A stretch of 64,000 bases of DNA from Salvelinus alpinus (taxonomy: Eukaryota > Chordata > Actinopteri > Salmoniformes > Salmonidae), in the NCBI RefSeq assembly GCF_045679555.1, contig NC_092122.1, positions 15,191,230-15,255,229 of the forward strand, in the 5' to 3' direction. The notes under the pieces are model-generated. The model was not told the DNA's origin. It made no database searches and saw nothing but the letters and a program-made list of their open reading frames with translations. Numbering within the stretch: position 1 is the first letter of the stretch; every line of letters begins with the position of its first letter. Of this stretch, positions 23,862 to 36,000 are shown one piece after another. The position numbers were made by a program, and so were the translations under genes.

Positions 23862-26375
23862 CTAGGAAGAGAAACAAAACAGAAGATTTGTACTGTCAGT
23901 CTAAGTATAGTGTATGTGTAAACACAAGAGGGACCACAGCTTGTTAGTTCCTGGTGTAAAAACAAGTAGAGAAACACTGCTTTAGTGAACACTGTATGTA
24001 CCTTGTGGACAATCACCTGTACCTGCAAATAAAAATAAGCTTCAAGGCATTTAACATTTCCCCTTCATCAGTGGAAAAACTGACAGCTAACCAGAAGTAT
24101 ATGGTCTCATTCTGCTGAGGTCACAAGAAAGGAAGTCGAGTTATAAAATAGCACACTATCATCATTCATGAATAGTTTAACAAAACACAAAGTAACCTGA
24201 TGGAAGTGGGGGGTAGCTTACAGCTGTCCAGGCTGATGTCAATGTAATGTAGGGCGGCTACCTGATGCGTTCTCCTTGTATCACACAAACTACCGTCAGC
24301 TACACACACTATCAAAGTCTGCTATTTGTGCATATATCTAAAGGTTGTACATTTGAGGACATGCTTTTGGTATTTTGGTTTAGTAACAAGGTAATACAAC
24401 ATATTTAATACAAAAATATAACGGTGATAAAAGGATCTGGCTTATATAAAGTCACCTGTTGATGCGTGCATTTTGTCTGCATTTACCCAAAATAGTAGTA
24501 AAACTAAACATAAGTTGGCTATAATATACACAGTAACTATTTATATCTTCCAAGTAGGCTAGACCTTCCTTTGATTCAACATAACGTTAGCCCATGAGAT
24601 CAGTACAGAACTTATCGGCAACTTCCTGAAAGATAGACACGTTAAGAAATTCTAATATCACGGTGATACATACTTAATTCAAACAAAGATTATTTCATGG
24701 TAATTACACGTACCTTTGCGTTGCCAGACAAATTTCTTTGATGCAATAATATCATAAATGTATATTTTCACAAGTCTCAACCAGAACAAGGATAGTCACG
24801 CAAACTGTTGATAGAGGAAATAATGCGCGTGGCCGATAATATTGCAAGTAGCTACGGGCTTGCTACTGTATCAAAGCTGGACACAATTGTAGTCAAAACA
24901 ATACTGTTTGTTAATTAGTAAAAGCACACATTCTCATTCCGTAATAAACATCCATTTGTTTTCCCAATATATTTCATTTTAAAAAATAGCCCAAGTCTAA
25001 CCAACACTGATCATACAGAGATTTGACACCAGATTTACTTTGCAGCAGTTATTTTCATAAGGTCATAAATCATGTGTAATTCCCATTTTTTGTCTCGTCT
25101 TTTCACCCGTTATGTTCCAACTGGTCCCTTTGAGAATAACTGGTACACATCTAGCCCTATATTTCTCAGTGGGCTGTGCTGAAAAACACCTATCATCATC
25201 ATCATCACAATTCAATCTATACAGCACAGTACAAGGTCATTTACAATAGAAGTTAACAGAGGAAAAATGAGTTACAAGATGTGTAGTGGGACAACAGACA
25301 AGAATACGTTTTTGACTAGTCATTTTTCCCAGCAGTATTGTGTTCACCATACATTGTAGTAGATTATGCGGTTTGAATGCGTAAGTAATAAATAAGGCTA
25401 AATTATAGGAATCATAGATTGGATGGACATTATCTGTAGTGTCACAGAAAAAATACCTACACGATTTCATCTGGAACGGACAACATTACACCAGAATGGC
25501 AAATGAATCTGCCATAAAATCTATAGAATAAAACCGTCATCCATGCAACAATGGCAGAAATTGGGGAATTGATTGGATAACCCACATCCAGTACATACAT
25601 ACTGGACATATGACATACAAATACTACAGGAGTCAAATATGCCATTGACAGTGCTCTCTCTTTAATTAAAGAGAAAATGAGAGGAAAAATAAGGAAGAAA
25701 AATAAAATAAATAGATGGTTGTGGGAATGTAGTCATAGCAGGTTGTACACGTTTCAGTTGGTGTCCATTGTACGTGAGAACATAGGAGAGAGAGATCTGA
25801 ATAGATTCACAAATCCTAACCCTCACTCCATCCAAACATGAAGTGACCCTTTATTCTCCTCATTTAAAGGCACCTAAACCACCACTAATATAAAACTGGC
25901 TGAAAAACTAAACACTGTGTAAATCTACTGTATAGTGTAATTTCATGTTAGTTCCCCCAGGTACATTTAAAGATGCATAATATCCACGTCCCTTTATAGA
26001 AGTCTAATAAACAACAGTTCTGAGGTAGTGCAATACTGCTTCTCATTTCCTCTACAATAACATTTGACTGATCATGTACGCTAACGGTAACATATAAAAT
26101 ATTGAATCAAATCAATGATGGCAGAGGGTGTTTTTGACACCCAGTACATAAAAAAACTATTCACTTTGGTTAACAGGCTAAGACACACTTCTGTTATTTT
26201 TGTTGTTGTATCAAAAGTGCATGGTGTGTGTGTAACGAGTCTTCTCCGATTCTACACTATTGAATGTAACAGTAGTATGATATCTGTCTTGGAGAGGGGG
26301 TGGGTGGGTCTGTGTCACATGTCCGTTATCTCTCCATCTCTCTCCTCTCTCACTCTCTAAGGGGTGGAGGGGGTC
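23862..26375. other. golgb1-hcls1 intergenic region
   Basis: On the minus strand this holds the golgb1 3' UTR, then the hcls1 promoter and probable non-coding first exon. A candidate golgb1 AATAAA (minus) lies at 25855-25850, about 520 bp after the stop. I could not place the hcls1 start site. No mobile element was recognised. Confidence 0.5.
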
Positions 26376-27044
26376 CTAAACGTAACCCCCCAGGCAGAGC
26401 AGTAGCAGCACGTGCACGGTGAGCAGGTAGAGGGACACCAGCAGGGGTGTGCGCTGGCGAGAGCAGAAGGCCACGCGCAGTATTCTCATCAGGCCTGGCC
26501 CACTGCTGCTCCGAATCTGATGGAGGGGGAGAGAGGGAGAGAGGGGGAGAGAGAGAGAGGGAGGGGGAGAGAGAGAGAGGAAGGGGGAGAGAGAGAGAGG
26601 AAGGGGGAGAGAGAGAGGAAGGGGGAGAGAGAGAGGAAGGGGGAGAGAGGGAGAGAGAGAGGAAGGGGGAGAGAGGGAGAGAGAGAGGAAGGGGGAGAGA
26701 GGGAGAGAGAGAGGAAGGGGGAGAGAGGGAGAGAGAGAGGAAGGGGGAGAGAGGGAGGGGGAGAGAGGGAGGGGGAGAGAGGGAGAGAGAGAGGAAGGGG
26801 GAGAGGAAGGGGGAGAGAGAGGAAGGGGAGAGAGGGAGGAAGGGGGAGAGAGGGAGGAAGGGGGAGAGAGGGAGGAAGGGGGAGAGAGGGAGGAAGGGGG
26901 AGAGAGGGGGAGAGAGAGAGAGGGAGAGAGAGTGGGAGGGGGAGAGAGAGGGAGGGGGAGAGAGAGGGAGGGGGAGAGAGGGAGAGAGGGAGGGGGAGAG
27001 AGAGAGTATAGATAGACAGTTACATATAGACAGTTACAGGAGGC

Positions 27045-27078
<34 letters not shown>

Positions 27079-30000
27079 ACAGACCATTCTTACATGGCAA
27101 TGGTGAATGGACATTTCATCTTTAGAAATGTATCCTGTGTAAATAAATACAGGGTGTTGGTTGGTACTTACTCGGGTGACAGAGCCTCCTGGTGGCTCAA
27201 TGAGGACAGCTGCCTCAGAAACAGAGAACTGCCCTTCGTGGGCCGACTGCCATTCACCCTGGTTGATCCTACAGCAGGTGAGCGAGGAGAGAGATACTGA
27301 GTAAATACTGAGTAAATACTGTCTGACACACACTGGAAAGCACTCCGATAAGTTCCAACATAAATATGCCAAACGATGACTTGAGGCCAATAATCCCATT
27401 ATCAACACAGTACCTCTACAAATCTCAGAGCAGAGTATCTCTATAGAGCCTGACAGTCACAGCAGCGAGCTGACATGCTCATTCCTCATTAGAATCACAC
27501 TGTGTTAGTGAGTGTAGAGCTGTAGGGGAAGGCAGAGGATGACCTCTGTCATGTGACGGGAGAGATTAAGCTGTCATGATGACTCTCTTACAGTTTGAGG
27601 CGGTCCTGGGCGGCCATTAGCTGCTCCTCCACAACCACCCTATACTGCTGCTCTTCATCCAGTCTGACAGACACAAAGAAAGGACACATTAGCATGTCGG
27701 ACATGCTTGCGTTGGGCTGGGGCTGTGTGGTGTTGAATGGGTTTGTTGTGTCTGTTCTGTTTGTTATTGTTCATTTTTTGCGTGTGTGTTCTGGTCATTG
27801 GTAGAGAGAACGTGTGTGTGTGTACTGTATGTGTGTGTGTTCTGGTCATTGGTAGAGAGAACGTGTGTGTGTGTACTGTATGTGTGTGTGTTCTGGTCAT
27901 TGGTAGAGAGAACGTGTGTGTGTGTACTGTATGTGTTTTTAAAGGGGGGTGTCGTGGGGTTGAGAACTGGTACCTGCGCTGGAGCTCTTTAAAATCCACC
28001 CTGAGGCTCTCGCTCTCTGAAGGGCCACTGTGCTGCTGAGGAGCTCCAGGGGCACTGTCCACTTCCCCTGTCCTCTGGGGGCCACAAGAAATAGTCAAAA
28101 TCACTCAACATTGTAGAAATCACTGTAGTAGAGTCTTAAATCGCTCCAGAGATGTGTAAATCTAGTTCCTCTGTGCCATAGTGGACACATTATCTTTAAA
28201 AACATATGTTCCGTATGTATTAACTAGGGACAGTGAATGAATCAGAGCAGAGTGATATCCAAGGGCGTGCAGACCTTGCGCTTGTCTTCGTGCAGTTCCT
28301 GGAGCTGCCTCTGGAGGGCAGTGCAGCGGCTCTCGGCCTCATCCAGCCTCTGGGAACTGCCTTGGAACTGGGAGGAGAGATGGTGGTTCTCCTCAAACAC
28401 CTGCGAGAGCTGAGGAGAGGGAGGGACAGCAACGGGCTCAGCAGACTGCACACACACACAAAACCAAAAGACAGAAGAACGAAGAAGAAGCAGAGAAGAA
28501 ACGATGAAAGAGAATGGAAAAGGGGCATGCAAGAGAATTTAATGAAGAGGAAAGAGCCAGAGGGAGACACATAGATGAAATATGGAATCATCTAATCCAG
28601 ATTCATGAAATGAAGTACCTTTCATCCAACCATGTCATTTAGTATTGTAAATCAGAGAGGGTGATCAGAGGTAGTTGTCAGATAGCGTAGTAGTAAAACA
28701 ATGATTGTAGGTAGGGTTGTTAGACATGGACAAGAGGCTATGGGTGACAGGAAGGAGGAACAGTCTGGTCTCTCTATCTTATTACTGAGCTGTGTAATCT
28801 GCTGCTCTCGCAGCTCAAGATCATTCAGCGGGCCACTCTCTGATTGAAGGACCCCTACTTTAGATGACAGGTCTGCCTCAACAGGTGCCTGAGCACAAAA
28901 AACAACAAAGAACACATAAATAGCCACGGAGAAGAGACAACAGAGGTGAACCATAATCACACCGTTTAACCGTCTCTTAACTGCACAAATGTAGAACTGA
29001 AACCTAGATTTGTAGATAACATTGCCCAGTACAGGCCAAATGTATGCAGCAAGCAGAGTGCATCTTGCCACAGTCAACACTGCTGTTCTATCATACTATC
29101 TATCCAACTGTGCAGATTTAGAGGTGTCCTCCTCCTCACCTGTCTCTGGTGGTGTTCCTCCTCCGGTGGGTTGGGCCTTGTGGCGCGGGCCTCCTTCAAC
29201 ATGGCACCGAGCTGGCGCACCTGCTGGTCACGGTCCGAGAGGGTGGCCAGGGTCTGCTGCTTCAGGAGCTCTGCCTGGGCCTGCCAGTCAACCTGCTCCA
29301 GCCTAGAGAGAGACAAATATACCTATGTAGCCAAGGCATAGACACTCATATACCTCTAAACATGATTAAGAATGTTTGGATTTTAAATAACATAAGCAGC
29401 TCTTTATGAAGTATGTCTCACCTGAGAATGTCTAGTTCCTGGTTCTCCCTCTGCCTCAGGTTGTCCAGCTCCCTCATCCTGTCCACCATCTCCTCAGCCC
29501 TCCTCCTCTCCTCCTCTAGCTCCTGGCTGAGTCTAGACAGCTCTCCTCCTCCCAGTCGAGTGAGCTCTGAGTGCTGCCGCTGCAGCTGTTCCAACTACAG
29601 GACAGGGAGAAACAAAGCTTGTGTTACTGTGGATACTGGTATATGAAAACACGATGTGCAGGTAAACTATGATGTCACTACCATTGTGGTTGGGTTAGTA
29701 GTGCTTTTATGGAATACTTTGTGTAAAATGGAGATTACTCTGGTTGATTACCAGTCTCTCCCTGTCGTTCTGCAGGGCTGACAGGGCGTTCTTCAGTCCG
29801 CACACCTCCGCAGTGGATCCTCCATGGCCCGTGGTGGGTGTCTGCTGGCCCCCTGCCCTGCTCATCTCCTCCAGTCTGAGGCTGAGCTCCTGGGCCTGGC
29901 TGAGTGCCTGGTCCCTGCTGCCCTGCAGTGACGCCATGGCCTGGCCGAACGCCTGGTTCTGGGCCCGGAGCTGGCCGGCCACCTCCCTCTCCTCCAGCAG

Positions 30001-33000
30001 CCTCTGCTCCGTGGTCAGCAGGTCTCGGGCCAGCTCGGCCACCCTCTCGGCCGCTGTCTCCGACTCCGTCCGCGTCACCCCTCCCTCCCAACGCAGTTCT
30101 TTCAGCTCCTTCTGCCGAGCCTCCTGCACCTCTCTTTCCTTGGCAAGGCTCTCCTCCAGGCTCTCCACCTGGGCCCTGGCAGCCTGCAGCTGCTCCCTCA
30201 GCTTCTCTACCTCCGCCCCGGGAGCGTCTCTCCCCTGCCTGTTTCCACTATCACCAGCCTGGCTGAGGGCCTCCCTCTCCACCGCCTGAACGAAAGCCTC
30301 CCCTCCCTCCAGGCTCTTGATCTTAGTCCCTAGCTCTTCTCTCTCCTTCTCCAGGGTAGCGATGCGCTCCAGCTGGCCGGACAAGAGCTGCTTGTGCTGG
30401 GACTCCTTCATGGTGAGGACCTGGGTAAGGTCGTCCCTGTAGCTGTGAAGCTGGGCAGATAGCTTGGCCTTCTCTGCGTGGAGGTCGTCCCTCTGGACCA
30501 ATAGGGAGCGCAGCTCCTCCTTCAGACTGTTATTCTCCGCAGCAGCCTCCTGGATCAGAGCGTCCTTTTCCATCATCACCTGGGACAACAGACCCATTAC
30601 GTAGAGGGATGGGTTATACAACTGGGGCATGAGGAAAACATTCTAGAATACCATCACACTAATAACATCACTCTTATCACTACATACAGTTTCAGCATGA
30701 CGATGACATGCGTGTACATAAATAAACATTTACTACCGGTTTACCATTCAGAATCTTTTGTTGACCTGCCATTTATGCCTCTGTACACATGAGTGTTATC
30801 ATTGTTCTTTAACCTGCAGATGTTTCTCCTCCAGCTGTTTGTACATGCCAAGTACTCTGTCTCTGTCGTCCTGTAAAGAGCCCATGGCCTTGGTGAAGGC
30901 GTCCAGCCTGGCTTTGCTGTGGCTGCTCTCCTCCTCTGCCTTCTGCAGCCGGTCCTCCAGACCCCGCACCTCCTCTCTCCTCTCCTCCAGCTCCTTCTCA
31001 GCCTCCTGGGCCCTGGCGTCAGCCTCCCTCCTGGCCTCCTCAGCAGCCTGGGGGGAAGCAAGCATGTAAACAGTCAAGAAGATGCAGGGGAATGGGTTTA
31101 AACATTTTCATTGACATAAAGCAGAGATTAAATAAAAGTGATGCATACCTGTGTCACGGCTTGCTCCTTCTCCCCCAGCAGCTCTACCTCTCTCCTCTCC
31201 TTCTCACTCAGCTCTGTCTGCAGGTTCTCTGTCAGGGTCTTGGAGGAGTGCAGGTCTGTCTCCAGTTGTTCCACGCTCAGGCCCAGCCTCCTCCCCTCTG
31301 CTTCCCTCTCCTTCAGCTGGGTCCTGGCCTCGTTGGTCTCTCCCTGCAGCTTCCCAACTACCTCTTCCAGGGCCTGGGCTCTGTGGCGGAGCCCCTCCGC
31401 CTCACTCTCCAGGGAGGCCAGCTGGGCGCGAGCGTCAGCCAGGGAGGTCTCGGTCTGGGCTAGGGACTTCTGAAGTTCCCCCCTCTCCTGCTCCAGGGCA
31501 GCCTGGTTCTCACGGAGCTTCTTCTCTTCCTGCTCCCATTTCAGCTGCCACTGCTCGTCTGCTTTCTGCAGTCTGGGCAAAAAATAAGAAATAAACACAT
31601 TACATAACACAGCATAGTGTTAATTAAACCTGGCTGGAAATTGGGGCAATTTAATTAATTCACTTTTTCAGGAACCATAGCTATTTTTACCTGTCCACTG
31701 TAAGCTGTAGCTCTTCTCTCCGTGCGGTCTCTTTCTGCAGCTGTTCAGCCAGATCTCTGGACCGGGTCTCTCCCTCCCGCACCTCGGCCTCCTTCCCCTG
31801 GAGGGTGCTGTTGAAGCGACTCTCCCACTGCCGGGTCTCATCCAGCACGCGGTCCCTGTCGTCCTGCAGGGAGGACATACAGCGCGAGAAGGCAGCCAGT
31901 CGAGCCAGAGACTCATCCAGGCGGGCCTGCATCTGCTGGGCCTGTCTCTCAGCGGTGTCAGCCAGCTCTTTTGCCTCCCGGGTGGCATCCTCCTCTCTCT
32001 CCCTCTCCCGGTAAGACTCCTCCAACCTCAGCTCAATCTGCTTCAGCTCGGCTCCCAGCCTGAACCTCACAGAGTCCAGGCTCTGCTCTGCCTCTGCTTT
32101 CAACTCAGCCTCTCTCTGTAGAGCGGTCTGCTCACAGGCTCTCCTCTCAGCTTGGGCCTGGCTGGCCTCTGTCTGGGCCTCAACCAGCTGGGCTTTGCAG
32201 CTAGATAGCTCAGCCTCAGTCTTCTTCAAAGCGTCTGTGACTATGGTCCTCTCCAGATAGGCTTGCCCAAGCTCTTTGTGGACCTCGTTGCTGCCCAGTT
32301 GCAAAGCCTTGCCCTCCCTGGCCATCTCGCTGATCCTTTCCTGGTACTGGATGCAGTCCTTCTGCATCTGGCGCACCTCCAGCTGCTTCTCTCTCAGCAG
32401 CTCCTCCAGCTGCTTTGCCCGGCTCTGGCTGCCCTCTTTCACCCTCTGGGCGGACTTCAGCTGCTGCTCCAGCTCCCTCTGCTTCCCTGACTCTGCCTCT
32501 GCCTCGGCCCTCTCTCTCTGGGCCTGCCTCTTGTCCTCCTCCAGCCTGGCTGCCCGGTCCCTCTCGCTCTCGGCCAGGACTTCCAGTTCGGCCCGCTCCC
32601 TCTCCAGTCTCTCCACCTCCCGCTGCAGCTCCGCAAGGCGCTCCCGGCTGTCTGCCGCGTCCTGCTGGTAGCCGGCGATGCTGCCATTCAGCTGGGCCAG
32701 CTGGTTCATCAGACGCTCCTCTAGGTCATCCTTATCTACCTCCAGGCTGCTGTGGAGCTCCTGGAGTTGGGCTTCCCTTTTAGAGTTCTCCTCCATCAGG
32801 CTCTGTTCCTTCTCTTTACTCTCCTGAAGGCGCTGCTCCAGAGAGGCCAGCTCAGCAGTGAGGTCAGCCTCGCGCTCTTGCCTCAGTTCCCTCTCTGACT
32901 GTAGGGCTGCCTCCATTTTGCTCAATTTCTCATCAATTAGGGCCTGTGTATTTTCAGTTATTTCGGTCTTCACCATCTTCTCAACAGAGGGCGTTTCAGG

Positions 33001-36000
33001 TGCAGCTACCTCAGACTCTATGTCCTGACTATGTGGCTCTATGTCCTGAGGCTGGCTCTTAACTAGCTCTTGGGTAGTTTTAATCATGACTGTACTAGAC
33101 TGCTGGGCAACAATAGTTTCCTCCACTACATCATCAGAGCTGGGGGTTTTATCTGGAGCTAATCTGTCCCCTTTCTCTAGCTCTTGGGCTAGTTGTTCCC
33201 TCACCTCAACAACTTGCTGTTCTAAGGAGTCCCTATGTGCCGTAGTGGCATTCAAATCAGCTTTCAGAGCCTCAAACTCTTCTTTGAGTCTTTCAAGTTC
33301 TCCTTTGAGTGCCTTGTCCTCCCTTCTTATTCCTTTATTTTCATCCATCTCTCTGAGACTCTCATTCTCCTCCTCTAAATCCATGATTTTCTGCTGCTTG
33401 GTCTTGGCAAACTTCCTCATCTTGTCTTTGACAGTGTCCACCTCTTTCTGGGCCTCTTCTTTCTGCCGTTCAGCCTCCTGCCTGGCTGCCTCGTGGGTCC
33501 TGGCTCTAGCAACAAGCTCCTTCCTCTCCTGCCTAGCAGCTTCCAGCACACGTCTCACACGCTCTGCCTCATCACTCACGTTCTCATAGGACTTTAGCAG
33601 AGTCTCATACTCATCCTTCATCCCATGCACCTTCTCCTCCCATTCTCTGCATGCCCGGGCAGCCTCCTCTTTGGCAGACTCTGCCTCTCTTTTACAGAAG
33701 TCTTTCTCTGTCAGCATACCCTCCATGGCCAGCTTGAGGCTCTCGCAGGACCCTCCAAGGCTCTGGTTCTCCACTATCAGCCTCTCTCTTTCTGCTCTCA
33801 GCTTCTCCAGCTCGACTTCTCTAGCCTCCATCTTCTGATGCAGTTCAGTGATGACTTTCTCAGTGGAGGCCAACTCTTCTTTCTGGCTTTTGTTCTCTTT
33901 CAGGGCCTCTTTGCGAGAGATAAGGGCAGCTTTGAGCTTCTGCTGAAGCTGCAGGATCTTGGCCTCGCTGCCCTTCTCTTCCTCCTGTCTCTGGGGGACC
34001 TCGGCCTCCAGTCTCTGGCTCTTTTCCTTCTCTGCTCTCAGGCCTTCCTGCAGGGAGGCGATCGACTGGTCCTTCTCATACACTGTCTCTTGCATGGACT
34101 GGAGGAGGGAGCTTTGCTCACCCAGCTGCTGGCTAAGTTCCATGATCTCATTGTTCTTGTTGCTCAGGAACTGCTTGAATTCCTCCACCTCTGTCTGCAG
34201 GATGGCAATGGTGGACTCAGCGGAGTCTGAGGCGGCTCCCTTGGCCGCAGCCTCCAACTCTGCTTTCACAGCTTCTGCATAGGTCTGAGCCTGGAAACAC
34301 TTCTCCCTCAGAGCCTCCAACTCCTCATAGACAAGTTCAATCTGGCTCTCCTTCTCTCTCAGGGCCTGCAGCTCATCACCCAGCACTAGAAGCTCACTTT
34401 CCCTGAGTGACAGGCTAGCCTGGCTCTCCTGCAGTTGGCCCTCCAACTCTGTACAAGATGCCTTCTCAGCCTGGACCTCTTCTTTCAGAGCTTGTAATGA
34501 GGCCTCAATGTCAGCTGAAAGTAGCTGAGAGGGTTCCTCGGCACTGGTAATGGGTTTATCACCTTGTTGTTGTTGTGCTTCATTCTCAGGAGCTGCAAAT
34601 TCCACCCAGTCTTCCTGGACCCAATCTCCTGCAGCTGGCTTCTCAATCTTCTCCACTGCAACGTTGGTCTCCAGCTCAGCATGTACTTCCTTCTCTGTGC
34701 TCACCTCTTTCTGTGCCTGCAGTTCCTCAAGCTCGCTCAGTCTAGTCAACAGCCCATCTCGTTCACCAACCTGCTCCTCCAAACGCTCCAACAGCCCGTT
34801 GTACTCTTCCTTTTGCTGTTTTAGCTGTTCGCGGTGGTGCCTGTCCTTTTCTTTGGCCTTGCGGATGGTGTCTTTGCGAGAGTCCTGGGCCTCCTGGAGT
34901 TTCTTTTGCAGTGTTTCGCAATCTGACTCCAGTGAGGCCACCTGGGACTGCAACCCAGGGATTTCAGCTGAGGTGTCAGCGTCTGGAGTCTGCTGAGCTC
35001 CCTCACTCAGCCTTCTGTTCATTTCAAGTGTCTCTTCCAGAACCTGATCCTGCTGGCTGATTTTCTGTTCCAAAACCTCCATGGCCTCTTCTTTGGACTT
35101 CAAGGCTTGTCTGAACTCTTCGAAAGTAGTCTCAATTGCCATAACCTCTTGTTTTCTGTCTTTTTCTAAAGCTGGTACACTTGCAGGGGCTTCCTCCGTT
35201 GCTTTCCCTACTTGTCCTTTCCTTTGATCTGCCTCTTTCTCAAACTCTGCAACTTTTTTCATCAGCTCTTTGCGCTGCACCAGGGCTGCCTGCAACCTCT
35301 TTTTAATGGTGGCCACTTGGGTTGTCAGATCCTCTTTGTCCTTTCGCAAACTAGTGAGCTCATCACCATCCTCTACATGACTCTCCCCTGTCGCTTTCTC
35401 CTTTTCTCCAGCTTTCTCAAGCTCAATTATCTGCTCCTTCAGTTTCTTGACCTCAGTGCTCATCAGGAACTTCTCCTCACCGGTCTGGAGCAGTTTGGCA
35501 GACATGCCATTGCTCAGCTCCATCATCTCCTGCTCTTTCTGGGTGATGCGCAGTTGCAGCTCGTTAATCTCTGTGTCCCTCTCAGACAGTACAGCTTTGG
35601 CCATGTCCCTAGCCTGGGAGATGTCCAGCAGGCTGGCCTCCATGTCTTGGAGCTTCTGCTCCAGCTCAGAGGAGGTGACCTCCCCTTCTTCCAGCTGGGC
35701 GCTCAGCATCCTGGCCTGGCCCTCCTGCTCAGAGAGAGAGCGCTGAGCCTCGTCCAGGTCTGCCTGCAGGGCCTGGATCTGCTGCTCCTTGGAGCGGCCT
35801 TCTGTCTGCAGGCTGGCCAGCTGCTCCTCCAGGAGATGCATCTCCATGCTCTGCCTCTCCAACTCAGAGCCACTGTGCTGGGCCACCGTGTCCATCTCTG
35901 ACCTGGCTGACTGGAGCTCTTCCTCATATCTCTGGGCCTGGGACTCTGCCTCATCCTTGGCAGCTGCCAGGGACCGAATCTCTTCCTCAAGGCCTTGGGT

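Noticed and set aside
26412-27049. Two roughly 200-codon Arg/Glu/Gly-rich frames
   Set aside because: They are translations of the polypurine tract on the strand opposite golgb1. Open frames are expected from GA-rich repeats.
29744-30289. 181-codon plus-strand Ser-rich frame
   Set aside because: Antisense shadow of the golgb1 exon 30579-29752.
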